From IMG/VR virus record IMGVR_UViG_3300050019_000135, positions 1 to 24,645 of that record: a stretch of 24,645 nucleotides of DNA. One strand, given 5' to 3'. Below are positions 1 to 7,960 of this stretch, piece by piece. The first letter of the stretch is position 1. Each line of letters opens with the position of its first letter. The notes under the pieces were generated by a model. The model worked only from the letters and a program-made list of their open reading frames with translations, ran no database searches and was not told the DNA's origin. Position numbers and translations under genes: made by a program. The stretch comes from a virus.

Positions 1-6
1 TCCTCC
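1..6 (-). promoter_or_regulatory. Shine-Dalgarno of the next late gene beyond the window
   Basis: Read on the minus strand this is GGAGGA, lying just after the stop codon of the gene that ends at 17. It is placed to serve a start codon to the left of position 1, so the late operon continues outside the window. Confidence 0.5.
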
Positions 7-16
7 TGTGATCTTG

Positions 17-625
17 TTATTCCGGCCTCACAAGAGCCGGAAGTAGTGCCGTGAATGCTGCGATGCTCTCAGGCATAGCCATTTGCGCCGCGAGTATCGC
101 GTTCTCGATAGTTGCCGCCTTAGCCCATACCCTTGAAACCCATGGGCATACCGCATCAGCTTCGGTCTTGAATTTTGAGCAGATCGTGATCTCATCAGAA
201 GTCAGACCCACCGTATGCGCCGCGTTATTCACGTCGAACGCCCTGTATTTCTCCATCGTATTTACGTTGTCGTAATCATGGGGCTGTGCCTTTACTTGGG
301 TGTCCATCCACTTTTGGATGCCGTCTTTAACCTTACGGATCATCTCATCAGCAGTCAGTGCGCGATAGCTGTACTCAAATGTCCATGAACCTCCCTCGGT
401 GTGGTATGTAGGCATGATAGACTCGACCAGCCAATCGCTTACCGGTGTGACCTTGCTATTATCAGGGGCGAAGTACCAGCCATAATCAGGTAGGTCAACG
501 TCAGCCACTATGCCAAGATCAGCGATCAGCGATCCGTCTGATAGCTTATGCCCTACTCCGATGGGATGCGTCGCAGACGACCCTTTGAGAATCCCCGCCT
601 GTGGCGCATATATATAGCCGCTCAT
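17..625 (-). CDS. Tail-fibre-assembly-like phage protein
   Basis: This 202-aa protein has a strong AAAGGAGG site 7 nt before its ATG. The N-terminal half is rich in Gly, Pro and Tyr. The C-terminal half, from about residue 92, is a helical segment (DEMIRKVKDGIQKWMDTQ) followed by a charged, Trp-containing helix. That pattern resembles the C-terminal helical domain of many tail fibre assembly or tail accessory proteins, in which a pyridine-like MDxxA...YDN stretch precedes a final helix ending in a short LP motif. It is the last complete gene of the leftward late operon and follows a repeat-rich fibre-like protein, which supports a role in fibre folding or attachment. The assignment rests on pattern resemblance only; the protein could equally be a structural tail component. 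Confidence 0.6.
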   Translation of the reverse strand: MSGYIYAPQAGILKGSSATHPIGVGHKLSDGSLIADLGIVADVDLPDYGWYFAPDNSKVTPVSDWLVESIMPTYHTEGGSWTFEYSYRALTADEMIRKVKDGIQKWMDTQVKAQPHDYDNVNTMEKYRAFDVNNAAHTVGLTSDEITICSKFKTEADAVCPWVSRVWAKAATIENAILAAQMAMPESIAAFTALLPALVRPE

Positions 626-638
626 ATTTAAGCCTCCT

Positions 639-1766
639 TTACCATGTTACAGTTACCGAGCCGCCCGGTGGGACTACGATTGTCACTTGATGAGTAGAGT
701 CGAATACGGCAGTCAGATTACCTTCAACAAAACCGCCTATGCCTCCGGCCCCCGGTGTTCCTGCCCACGGGCCGCAGGGGTCATAATCGCTACCACCGTT
801 CTCCCCTGCGGCTCCGTCTTCTCCATTAGTTTGTGAAGTCGTGGGGATCAAGAGGCTTGATGATGCAGAGCCCGTATTACCACTGCTACCGCTACTATCA
901 CCAGCACCACCTCCGCCACCACCTCCGCCTGCACGGGCTTTCTCGACAGACACATATGTGATATAAGCATCACCGCCGGTTGCTCCATCGGTATTATCAC
1001 AGTTCCCGAGTGACCCATACCCGGCAGTAATGCTGAACGTGGCAACCGTCGCGGCGTCAGCCCCTGTATGCCAGTAGTAAGTGCCAGCGGCGGAGTACGT
1101 CGTTGTACCGTGCGTGCCACCGCCGGAGGTGCCATTAAATATCGGAGCTAACGAGGCGAACTGAATAACCCCTTTGCCGGGAGTAAACGTACCGGAAGAG
1201 CCTCCAGCGAATACGGGCACCTTGGGAGCCAATAGTATTGATTGTGCTGTCGGGTTGAACGAACCACTTGAGCCTCCAGCGAATACGGGCACCTTGGGAG
1301 CCAATAGTATTGATTGTGCTGTCGGGTTGAACGAACCACTTGAGCCTCCAGCGAATACGGGCGACTTGCCGCTTAATGTGATTGTCCCTGAACCGGGAGT
1401 GAACGTGCCGGAACCGGCACCTGCCCCTGTGAATATAGGAGCCATCCCAGTTAGCGTGATAGCCTGCATACCGGGAGTGAACGTACCAGCACCTGCCCCT
1501 GTAAACGCCGGTGCCATGCCCTGCAAGCTGATAACGGAGCCATAAGGGGTAAAAGATGCGCTGTGGTCGGAGAATATCGGCGCAGTTCCTATCAAGGAAA
1601 ATGTACCTCGGCCGGGTGAGAACGTGCCGGGAAAGTTGACAATAGGCGCATGGCTACCGCCGCCCGGCTGAAACAGCAAGAGCATGTATTGAGGTGAAAT
1701 GGACGCGCTTGCCGCTGTGCTGATTAGCAGCGAGAGGGCGAGTGCTATGCCGAGTAGTCTCCGCAT
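639..1766 (-). CDS. Exported repeat-containing, glycine-rich fibre/adhesin-like protein
   Basis: The 375-aa product begins with a basic, then hydrophobic stretch ending STAASA, a credible Sec signal peptide (residues 1-22). Residues about 45-215 hold seven degenerate repeats of 24-26 aa with the pattern G(T/S)F(T/N)PG...I.L.....P(V/I)F.GG. Two of these are identical down to the DNA. A domain with a Trp and His follows, then a run of nine glycines and a Gly/Ser-rich C-terminus. Such glycine-rich tails occur in phage adhesins, and short beta repeats suit an elongated fibre. The ATG directly follows the upstream TAA (TAAATG), and the Shine-Dalgarno is weak, which suggests coupled translation. 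A signal peptide on a virion-operon protein is unusual. Receptor binding is inferred. Confidence 0.7.
   Translation of the reverse strand: MRRLLGIALALSLLISTAASASISPQYMLLLFQPGGGSHAPIVNFPGTFSPGRGTFSLIGTAPIFSDHSASFTPYGSVISLQGMAPAFTGAGAGTFTPGMQAITLTGMAPIFTGAGAGSGTFTPGSGTITLSGKSPVFAGGSSGSFNPTAQSILLAPKVPVFAGGSSGSFNPTAQSILLAPKVPVFAGGSSGTFTPGKGVIQFASLAPIFNGTSGGGTHGTTTYSAAGTYYWHTGADAATVATFSITAGYGSLGNCDNTDGATGGDAYITYVSVEKARAGGGGGGGGAGDSSGSSGNTGSASSSLLIPTTSQTNGEDGAAGENGGSDYDPCGPWAGTPGAGGIGGFVEGNLTAVFDSTHQVTIVVPPGGSVTVTW
1201..1362 (-). repeat. 72-bp tandem repeat (two identical copies plus a partial third)
   Basis: Positions 1201-1272 and 1273-1344 are identical over 72 bp, and 1345-1362 begins a third copy before diverging. 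The unit encodes one 24-aa repeat of the fibre-like protein, so copy-number changes keep the reading frame. Complete identity, against degenerate neighbouring repeats, points to a recent duplication. Confidence 0.95.
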
Positions 1767-2285
1767 TTAGATTCCGCTCGGCACCACTATGATGAGCTTG
1801 AGAACTATTAGTCCAGATGGAGCCGTGGTGTCTTTAACATGTATGTATGCCGTTCGAGTGTTTATCTGGTACATCGTCGGAACCTGACGTACAGGCTCCT
1901 CCACCGAGCGTATGATGCTCGAGGTAATGGGCATCGAGTCCAGAACGCCCCCAAGCAAATTCACTGTTCCTGTGCCTATAGGGTCGAGGACCTGCACGCT
2001 CAAACCGCTCGTCGGCGGCGTAGATCCAAAACCCACGTGAGCTTCCTTGAGGTAGCCAACAACCGGGGGGCAGGGTTTGTCAGTGAGTGAATTAGCGATA
2101 GCACCGCTGAGGAGCGTGTCAGGGACTGTACCGTTGGAGGCATCTCCGGTTATGTAGTACGTGACTTCCTGCGTCGGAATACCCTCGTTGATGTACGTCA
2201 CCGACGAACTCTTTACGGTTCCTGCGGCGTATGCTGACCCGCCTATCGCAAGGACTAGACAGAGTGCTAGAATTATCTTCTTCAT
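1767..2285 (-). CDS. Exported protein of unknown function in the virion operon
   Basis: The start is taken at the ATG at 2285, because GAAAGGAG lies 8 nt upstream and translation then begins MKKIILALCLVLAIGG, a textbook Sec signal peptide with an SAYA-A cleavage site near residue 20. A longer reading with 13 extra residues lacks such a site. The mature protein, about 150 aa, is rich in Val, Ser, Thr and Pro and predicted mostly beta. It contains Ile-Asn-Thr-Arg-Thr-Ala-Tyr and ends in a hydrophobic Leu/Ile/Val stretch. No known family is recognised. It sits between two other signal-peptide proteins, so the three may work together as exported or surface-displayed components. Confidence 0.7.
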   Translation of the reverse strand: MKKIILALCLVLAIGGSAYAAGTVKSSSVTYINEGIPTQEVTYYITGDASNGTVPDTLLSGAIANSLTDKPCPPVVGYLKEAHVGFGSTPPTSGLSVQVLDPIGTGTVNLLGGVLDSMPITSSIIRSVEEPVRQVPTMYQINTRTAYIHVKDTTAPSGLIVLKLIIVVPSGI

Positions 2286-2312
2286 TTGCTGCTCCTTTCG
2301 ATAGGAAGGTGG

Positions 2313-2360
2313 CACACACCGCATACGACCTGCCTGCGGTTTGACCGTATGCGGTGTGTG
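2313..2360 (-). other. 15-bp perfect hairpin between two exported-protein genes
   Basis: Arms 2313-2327 (CACACACCGCATACG) and 2346-2360 are perfect reverse complements around an 18-nt loop. The hairpin fills the gap between the gene ending at 2370 and the Shine-Dalgarno of the gene starting at 2285. No U-tract follows on either strand, so a simple intrinsic terminator is unlikely. An RNA-processing, mRNA-stabilising or Rho-related element is more plausible. Confidence 0.7.
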
Positions 2361-2369
2361 GTATTCATG

Positions 2370-2894
2370 TTACTCGCAGGTCGCCCTAGTGCGTAGGATC
2401 TCGTAACCTGTACCGTTACAGATGCAAGCTCCGTTGGTCGAGTTAGCGTACATGCGCCCGTAGATTGCGCCAGTACAGGCATCAACGGCGGCAGCGGCGT
2501 TGACTAGCTGCACGCCATGAGCGAATGTCACGGTGTTACTGAAGGCTGCAGTTCCCACACCAGTCATCGCTCCATTGCGAACTACCGCCCCGTTTAAGGT
2601 CGTCGTTCCAGAAGCGGTTGCGTTCTGGAGAGTCGTAGTGCCAAGAAGATTGGAGTTGGTGTTATTTGCGACTCCAGCTCCGTTGACCGTACCGGAAAAC
2701 GTAACCGTACCTCCTGAGCCGAACGTGACAGCGTTGTCGATGGTCACAGGGCCGATGAGATGCGTCCTCATCGTCACCAGGAGGTCGTCACCGATAAGGT
2801 TGACGAACCTGTCCGCGAACGCCATCCCCGTAAAGGTAAGCATGAGCAGGGCAACCACAAGCCATGCCGGTACTTTCTTGTTGAGTATTTTCAT
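2370..2894 (-). CDS. Exported beta-repeat protein, probably fibre- or spike-like
   Basis: The 174-aa product has AAGGAGG just before its ATG. Residues 1-27 form a signal peptide: a basic start, a long hydrophobic core (WLVVALLMLTF) and an MAFA-D cleavage site. The mature part is dominated by short Thr/Asn/Gly/Val repeats (TVTFSG, TTTLQNA, TTTLNGAV), typical of a beta-helix or fibre shaft. The last 40 residues hold four Cys (DACTG, CICNG and a terminal TCE) that could form disulphides after export. It follows the decoration-like gene by 9 bp. The function is unknown; a secreted or virion fibre role is inferred. Confidence 0.7.
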   Translation of the reverse strand: MKILNKKVPAWLVVALLMLTFTGMAFADRFVNLIGDDLLVTMRTHLIGPVTIDNAVTFGSGGTVTFSGTVNGAGVANNTNSNLLGTTTLQNATASGTTTLNGAVVRNGAMTGVGTAAFSNTVTFAHGVQLVNAAAAVDACTGAIYGRMYANSTNGACICNGTGYEILRTRATCE

Positions 2895-2903
2895 GTCGCC
2901 TCC

Positions 2904-3350
2904 TTACGCCGGCAGGGCGAGGTGCGCGAACAGGCGTACCTTACCTGCGGTACAGGCGCCGGTCATCGTGACCGTCATGTCGATGGTGTCCGCAGCCTCG
3001 GCGGTGATATCGGTGTTGGCTGCAGTCGGCCACGCAACCGTAGAGTTAAAGATCTGCCCGAGAGTCGCGGCCTTGAGGTCGAGGTTGTCCATGAACGTGG
3101 CTCCGCCGCCCATCCCGATGTCAACGGTGAGGACGCTCGAGCCAGCGACGACCTCGAGAATCCTGACACCGACGCCGATGATCTGCGCTCCGGCCGGAAC
3201 TGCGAGAGCCTGATAGACCTCGGCCGTGGTGAGCACCGTAGTGCCGTCGGGATTTACGAGGTTGATGTCGATGAACGGAGTGCAGAAGTCGCCGGGGCCC
3301 CTGCCGTTGGTGGGGTTTGCCGTGGCTGCTGTGAGAGCTGTGTTTCCCAT
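2904..3350 (-). CDS. Possible head decoration protein
   Basis: This 148-aa protein has a GGAG site upstream of its ATG. It is the first gene after the major capsid gene, the usual place for a decoration or head-stabilising protein. The sequence is Ala/Thr/Gly/Val-rich, low in charge, with alternating hydrophobic residues suggesting a beta-sandwich (for example ILEVVAGSSVLTVDIGMGGG). It has no signal peptide, unlike the next three genes. No family is recognised from sequence alone, so the role is inferred from position and composition. Confidence 0.6.
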   Translation of the reverse strand: MGNTALTAATANPTNGRGPGDFCTPFIDINLVNPDGTTVLTTAEVYQALAVPAGAQIIGVGVRILEVVAGSSVLTVDIGMGGGATFMDNLDLKAATLGQIFNSTVAWPTAANTDITAEAADTIDMTVTMTGACTAGKVRLFAHLALPA

Positions 3351-3380
3351 CTTTTTGTGTCTCCTTCTGTGGTAAGAGTA

Positions 3381-3406
3381 CCCGCCCCAGAAATTTCTGG
3401 GGCGGG
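3381..3406 (-). other. GC-rich palindrome 3' of the capsid gene
   Basis: The stretch is a perfect 26-nt palindrome (CCCGCCCCAGAAA and its reverse complement) starting 12 nt past the major capsid stop codon. It would form a very stable hairpin on the capsid transcript. No U-run follows in the minus direction, so it may block 3' exonucleases or partly reduce read-through, keeping capsid expression above that of downstream genes. Confidence 0.65.
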
Positions 3407-3417
3407 GGTTATTTGGT

Positions 3418-4398
3418 TTAGGTGTCTATCGTTACGACCGCTACGCCGAGCAGGGTGGGCTTTACTACTTCCCACCCATGGACGAAGAGGCCATCATAGA
3501 AGTCGCCGTGCTTGCCCAGGACGTTGGTGATGTGGCGAGCGATGGTCATCTGACCGCAGAACGTCACTGCAGCGTTGTGGCCGAAGGGGATGTAGAAGAC
3601 CCTGCGGCTGACGCCGTTGATCGTAGCCGTGGTCTGCGTGGCCGTCGAGTTGGTCTTGAAGATGTTGACGTCGTATAGGTTCCTGAGCCAGCCGTTCGGG
3701 AGCAGGGCGGTGGACTTGCCCATACCGGAGTTGTTCGCGGAGCTCAGATCTCCGAGGTTGACGAGGTGCTGGATGGCCGGGGGAATGCAAGCCCAGAAGC
3801 CAGCCTCGTCGGCGTTAGTCTCGTGCAGGCAGGTGCCAATGCCCGAGAACAGCCCGGTTGCGTTGGTCTTGTCGAGGGCCAGCGGCACCGCGAGAGTACC
3901 CATATTGAACGAGCCCGAGGTCGGGCCGGCCGTGAGACCGGACAGCGAACTGTGGGCCTGCGTGATGATGCTGGCGAGGAAGTTATCCTCGACCTTCTCC
4001 GTGGTCTTGTGCGCGGCGTCGTCGAGGTACGGGCCGACCCACGAGATGTCAGACTGGCGGGCGGTGATCTCTTCCACCCTGAATGCGTACAGGACGCCCT
4101 TGTCCACGGTGAGCGTGATGCTGGGCTCCGCGAGGTCCTCGTACAAGGCTGAGAAGTCCGAGCCCTTGGCGTAGGAGTCCGATACGGAAACGTCGGGCTT
4201 GTTGCGGATGACGATCTGCTGGCCCTGGGCGAGAAGTTCCTTAGTCCAGTTGGCGTTGGTGATTGCCGTCACGGGGCTCTTACGGTAAAACTTGGCGTTG
4301 AGGTACTTGCTGTAGTCTACGGGGATGATCTGCCCGCCGGCGGTGACTCCGTAATCCGGGAAGCCTGCTGATATAGGTACGCCTACGACTGTTGCCAT
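3418..4398 (-). CDS. Major capsid protein (HK97-fold type)
   Basis: The 326-aa product lies directly downstream of the scaffold gene, as major capsid genes normally do, and has a GAGG-type site before ATG. Its sequence fits the P22-coat or N4 gp56-like branch of capsid proteins. The N-terminal arm carries a KFYRKSPVTAITN segment. It is followed by a region matching the E-loop/spine (VIRNKPDVSVSDSYAKG) and a helix (DDAAHKTTEKVEDNF). The C-terminal half holds the domain for inter-subunit contacts, with HGWEVVKPTLLGVAVVTID at the end. The length is normal for the fold. Several hundred copies would form the procapsid shell around the scaffold. The exact family is not certain; the capsid role is well supported by order and composition. 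Confidence 0.85.
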   Translation of the reverse strand: MATVVGVPISAGFPDYGVTAGGQIIPVDYSKYLNAKFYRKSPVTAITNANWTKELLAQGQQIVIRNKPDVSVSDSYAKGSDFSALYEDLAEPSITLTVDKGVLYAFRVEEITARQSDISWVGPYLDDAAHKTTEKVEDNFLASIITQAHSSLSGLTAGPTSGSFNMGTLAVPLALDKTNATGLFSGIGTCLHETNADEAGFWACIPPAIQHLVNLGDLSSANNSGMGKSTALLPNGWLRNLYDVNIFKTNSTATQTTATINGVSRRVFYIPFGHNAAVTFCGQMTIARHITNVLGKHGDFYDGLFVHGWEVVKPTLLGVAVVTIDT

Positions 4399-4433
4399 CT
4401 TTTATCCTCTTTCCATCCCCGCCACCATAAGAC

Positions 4434-5396
4434 CTAGCCGCCTAAGCAGGCTTTCAGAAGATCCTCGTCAGAGACGGGCTTGCCAGCCGCATAATCGCGG
4501 GCCAGTTTATCCCTGTCTGTCTCTGCCGCTACCTTCGTCTTGGTCCCCTCGGTGAGAGGGATTGCTGGTGTGCGATTCCCCGCCATGCTCATCTGAGCAA
4601 CAACTTCTGGGGTTACGCCCTTGGTTTTTACTGGAGCAGGGGGCGTCGGAGCGGCCGCAGACTTCGTGGCTGCGTAAGCGCGGTAGATCCTGCTCACGGT
4701 TTTGTGATCGTTACACTGGTCTGCCTGCACGAGCGCACCCATCAGGGGCACCGTGTACGCGGAGCCTTCTTTGAGCCATGCTGCGAATGCCGGATCAAGC
4801 CGCGTCTGCTCGTAGTTCTCGATGGTCTTCGGAAGCGCAGTCAAGAAGAGCTGTCTGTCCGATGCAGCACGAGCGGCGAGTATTGACTCCGCCGTCTGCT
4901 TCACGTCCGCCACGGCCTTGCCGATCTTGTCCTCTGCTGAGGTGCGGTTGAGCTTCGTCATCTTTACGATGGCGGCAGCTAAATCGTCACCGGCGAGTTC
5001 TTTGATCTGTGCTACGAGTGCAGTCTCTTCTTCCGTCATGGCCATGGTGGCTGCGGCTCCCATTGCTGCTCTGACCTCGGAAAGCTCCCTTGCCATCTCA
5101 GCCAGGGTAGCGTCCTTCTGCTTGATCTCTGCTGCTTGCGCTTTTGCGATTCCGTCTGTCACAGAAAATTTCTGCTTGTAGTCGGGCTCGGGTTTCGACT
5201 CAGCCGGGATGGCTGCCGTAGGAAGAGCGGTCTCCGGTTCAGGGGCTGCGGGGATCTCCGGTTCGGGTTCCGATGGAGTTACCACTGCCACTGATGGATC
5301 AGGCTCTGCTTGTACAGTGCCAATCCCTAGAAGGGCTTTCAGCTCGGGCGGCAGGGCTGTCTCTTCTAGTTCTGTCGTCTGTGTCTCTGTGTTCAA
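4434..5396 (-). CDS. Capsid scaffold protein
   Basis: This 320-aa acidic protein starts at TTG, chosen because AGGAGG lies 8 nt upstream and no ATG is better placed. Residues about 35-75 are Pro/Glu-rich (many PEPE repeats) and probably disordered. Residues about 80-130 are Ala/Glu/Lys-rich with heptad spacing (IKQKDATLAEMARELSEV), a likely coiled coil. The C-terminus has an ADRDKLARDYAAGKP-like segment and a final helix, which in scaffold proteins often binds the coat. The position between portal and capsid genes is classical. Scaffold proteins are poorly conserved, so this rests on position and composition. Confidence 0.78.
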   Translation of the reverse strand: MNTETQTTELEETALPPELKALLGIGTVQAEPDPSVAVVTPSEPEPEIPAAPEPETALPTAAIPAESKPEPDYKQKFSVTDGIAKAQAAEIKQKDATLAEMARELSEVRAAMGAAATMAMTEEETALVAQIKELAGDDLAAAIVKMTKLNRTSAEDKIGKAVADVKQTAESILAARAASDRQLFLTALPKTIENYEQTRLDPAFAAWLKEGSAYTVPLMGALVQADQCNDHKTVSRIYRAYAATKSAAAPTPPAPVKTKGVTPEVVAQMSMAGNRTPAIPLTEGTKTKVAAETDRDKLARDYAAGKPVSDEDLLKACLGG

Positions 5397-5412
5397 TTTG
5401 CTACCTCCTGCT

Positions 5413-5482
5413 GATGGAACCGTGACACGGCCCGCTTCAGCCTATATACGCCTACCGATGGAACCGCGACACGGCCCGCTTC
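5413..5482 (-). repeat. Direct repeat of 26 bp upstream of the scaffold gene
   Basis: Positions 5413-5438 and 5457-5482 are the same 26-bp sequence with one mismatch (core GACACGGCCCGCTTC), 44 bp apart. They occupy the only gap between the 85-aa gene and the scaffold Shine-Dalgarno. They could be RNA- or protein-binding sites that tune scaffold translation, or the remains of a duplication. Confidence 0.85.
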
Positions 5483-5492
5483 GGAATTGCTC

Positions 5493-5750
5493 TTACGCAA
5501 ATGCACCAGGTGCTCCTTTTTCTACTGCCTTGACAGCCGTCTGTGCTCTGGCGATTGCCACATCCTTGAAAACGAAGTCTATCTGCTGAATGCTGCCCTG
5601 ATATACCGCGATACGATGCGCGTCAGTCTCGTTTACGAGAGCAGCCACGAGCAGGATACGCTCTGTCTCGAGGTTTTCAAGGAAAACAGCAAAGGCAGGC
5701 GTCTCGGAGAGCACCAAAAGAGCATGCTGAACCTCTTCCTTGGTCTTCAT
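5493..5750 (-). CDS. Small portal-coupled protein, function unknown
   Basis: An 85-aa protein whose ATG overlaps the portal stop codon (ATGA, 4 nt), so translation is probably coupled to the portal. It is mostly helical and acidic at the start (MKTKEEVQHALLVL), with a central segment rich in Leu, Glu and Val and no Cys. Small genes between portal and scaffold are common in podovirus-like phages and may help assembly. No family is recognised. Confidence 0.7.
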   Translation of the reverse strand: MKTKEEVQHALLVLSETPAFAVFLENLETERILLVAALVNETDAHRIAVYQGSIQQIDFVFKDVAIARAQTAVKAVEKGAPGAFA

Positions 5751-7894
5751 CGAGTGGCCACCGGATTAAACGTGCGGAAAGCGCCACCGGACACGGGATT
5801 ACCCGCCTGATCTGTGGTTGGGGAGCTAGGTATCTGGCCCGGAATAGGAGCACCAGGGGGCGAGGCACCATCAGGACCAGTCTGAGGCGCCTGAGCCGCC
5901 ATTTGCGCCTGCATCTGCTGCACGCTGGCGTCTATCTCGTCGTCGCTCGGGATTGCCTCTTCCGTAGGCATAGACATCCCTCCAATCCAGCCTCGGTACA
6001 TGGCGGCCCTGTTCTTGGCCTTGATCCATATGTTGTCCGTGGGGTTGTTCGAGATGGTGAGCAGATCTTTGTACATGCCGGCCTCCTGCTGCTTGGCCAT
6101 GACAGAGATCGCATCCGTGATGTTGACTGTGGCGTCGCCTTTTATGGAGTCGTCGTCGATGTACTGCATGTTCCACAAGTACAGCGCGGCGAGCCGCGTG
6201 TCTACGACCTCGCTCAGGAGGCAGGATACCAGATCCTTGATGCCACGACCGGCGTTGTCGTTCTGCATAGCAAAGCCAGAAGCGGTGGGAAGCGCTCCGG
6301 ATGCGTCGCCATGACTGAACGAGGGGATGCCGGTTACGTTGTCAGCCTCGGTGGAGAGATACTGCCGGAGTGAGAGTAGTCTGTCTGCGATAAGCGGAGA
6401 CTCGAACCACTCTACAGCCTTGCCGTTGTCGCCTGGGTTGCGCGGATTGCTCTGCGTGAGGAACGTGCGACCGGGGTACAGGGAACCTATGTCCTCGCCC
6501 GGTGCCATCTTGTCCACGTTTATAGCAGCCATGGAGCCAGCGGCGATGGCTATGTTGTAAGCCGACATTCTGACGAGCTGGTTTACCTCATCCTGCACGT
6601 CGGCCATCACATGCGGTATACCGTGATACCAGCAGGAGTTAGAGCGCTTCTGAAAGCCCATCATGGAAAACTTGCAACTGCACATACGGACAGGATTTAC
6701 AATGACCTTCACGGTAAGATGCCCGACTACCAGACACTCCACGTCATATACCTGATTTGCATCGGGAACAGTGGTCTCATCGAGGCCCCAGTCTAGGAGC
6801 TTCTGGCCATCTATGTACCCATTGAACTGCAGCACCTGTAGAATCTTTTGCGCATTCACCATAACATTCTGGCTGTTGAGGGTCTTGACCTGCTGATCTA
6901 TGGGAAGCTGCAGGTCGAATCCATCCGGCATCTCCATGATGGCCTTTTTTACGTTATCGTCGTTGAAGCCGGGGATGCCGACGAACGAAGCGAACTTCTG
7001 GCGGGAGAACCTTCTGCGGACGATTATGTCTCCGTCCTCAATGTTCTCGACCTGTGGTGCCGGGAAGAAGTCTATGGGGTCGATGCGCTCGAAAGCGGGG
7101 ACATACTCGTCTACGTCCATGGTCGTCCACTTCCCTGTAGCAGGGTCTTTCTGCGCTGACTTGCGAGTACGGTGCTGAATGACGGGACCCTCGAGTATAC
7201 CTCCGGGGAGTCGTATGGCGTCGTGGATGACCTTCTTTATGGTCTTGGTCCACTCACCCTTGAGGAGCTGGTCGTCGATCTTGGTCTGCATGTTGCCAAC
7301 GATCTTCGTGGCGAACTCCATGCGCATCTTGTTGACCTGATCGAGCATGGGGTCCATATGCTGATCTACAAGCGCAACGTATTGGGCAGGGTAGTCCTGA
7401 GCATTTGGGATAGGATGCCCCATCTGCTGTAGCACCTGCAGCTTGGCTATCGTATGCTGAAGTATGAGATTGCTGACCTCATCGTCGAGATCGGGGAGCG
7501 GATTGGGCTCAAGCGAGAACCAGCGCTTCGCGGCGTTGAGCACGAGGTTCATGGCGACCTCCGCGTCCCGGCACTTCTGGCTCGTAGCTTTGCGGAAGTT
7601 CGGGGGAAGACCGTCGCCCAGGATCGCGGAAAGTTTGTCGGGAGGGTAGATCCCCTCACAACGCCTCATGCAGTCGAGGATCTCGTTCTCAATGGGGAGC
7701 TTTGCGGTACGGTGGAGCTCGAACTGGCCGCGCACGTAGTTGGCTATGGCATCGATTGCAATCTTCGTGTCGTCGGAGGTCTGGTCAGCGGGATTTGGGT
7801 TCTTGAAGCCCTCGGAATAGTTTAAATCAGGGCGTGTAAAGGCAATCTGAGTGTCGCCAGCAGAGGAATTCTGAACTGGTGCCGTGGTTGCCAT
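5747..7894 (-). CDS. Portal protein (head-to-tail connector vertex)
   Basis: The 715-aa product matches large portal proteins of P22-like and other podovirus-type phages in length and arrangement. An N-terminal helical region is followed by a mixed core with IDPIDFFPAP (about residue 275), a motif that often marks the wing/stem area. Then come a strand-rich part with GIPHVMADVQDEVNQLV and YPGRTFLTQ, and the segment DNVTGIPSFSHGD near residue 530, seen in this protein class. The C-terminus, from about 645, is rich in Gln, Pro and Gly and probably disordered. Twelve copies form the ring through which DNA is packaged by TerL. No Shine-Dalgarno precedes the ATG; a promoter -10 lies only 6 nt upstream. 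Confidence 0.85.
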   Translation of the reverse strand: MATTAPVQNSSAGDTQIAFTRPDLNYSEGFKNPNPADQTSDDTKIAIDAIANYVRGQFELHRTAKLPIENEILDCMRRCEGIYPPDKLSAILGDGLPPNFRKATSQKCRDAEVAMNLVLNAAKRWFSLEPNPLPDLDDEVSNLILQHTIAKLQVLQQMGHPIPNAQDYPAQYVALVDQHMDPMLDQVNKMRMEFATKIVGNMQTKIDDQLLKGEWTKTIKKVIHDAIRLPGGILEGPVIQHRTRKSAQKDPATGKWTTMDVDEYVPAFERIDPIDFFPAPQVENIEDGDIIVRRRFSRQKFASFVGIPGFNDDNVKKAIMEMPDGFDLQLPIDQQVKTLNSQNVMVNAQKILQVLQFNGYIDGQKLLDWGLDETTVPDANQVYDVECLVVGHLTVKVIVNPVRMCSCKFSMMGFQKRSNSCWYHGIPHVMADVQDEVNQLVRMSAYNIAIAAGSMAAINVDKMAPGEDIGSLYPGRTFLTQSNPRNPGDNGKAVEWFESPLIADRLLSLRQYLSTEADNVTGIPSFSHGDASGALPTASGFAMQNDNAGRGIKDLVSCLLSEVVDTRLAALYLWNMQYIDDDSIKGDATVNITDAISVMAKQQEAGMYKDLLTISNNPTDNIWIKAKNRAAMYRGWIGGMSMPTEEAIPSDDEIDASVQQMQAQMAAQAPQTGPDGASPPGAPIPGQIPSSPTTDQAGNPVSGGAFRTFNPVATR

Positions 7895-7900
7895 GGGTAA

Positions 7901-7929
7901 ATACTACACGAACTAAAGATAAAAATCAA
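7901..7929 (-). promoter_or_regulatory. Promoter for the structural genes, with a near-leaderless start
   Basis: On the minus strand TTGATT (7929-7924) and TAGTAT (7906-7901) are 17 nt apart, close to the sigma-70 consensus. The portal ATG begins 6 nt after the -10 box, so the expected transcript would start at or beside the start codon. No Shine-Dalgarno is present, in contrast to most genes here, which fits a leaderless mRNA. Confidence 0.55.
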
Positions 7930-7960
7930 GTAAAAAATACTCAATTACAAAATTGTTGGA

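Noticed and set aside
1174-1545. Plus-strand frame opposite the fibre repeats
   Set aside because: It mirrors the 72-bp repeat, has no ribosome site and lies opposite a well-supported gene.
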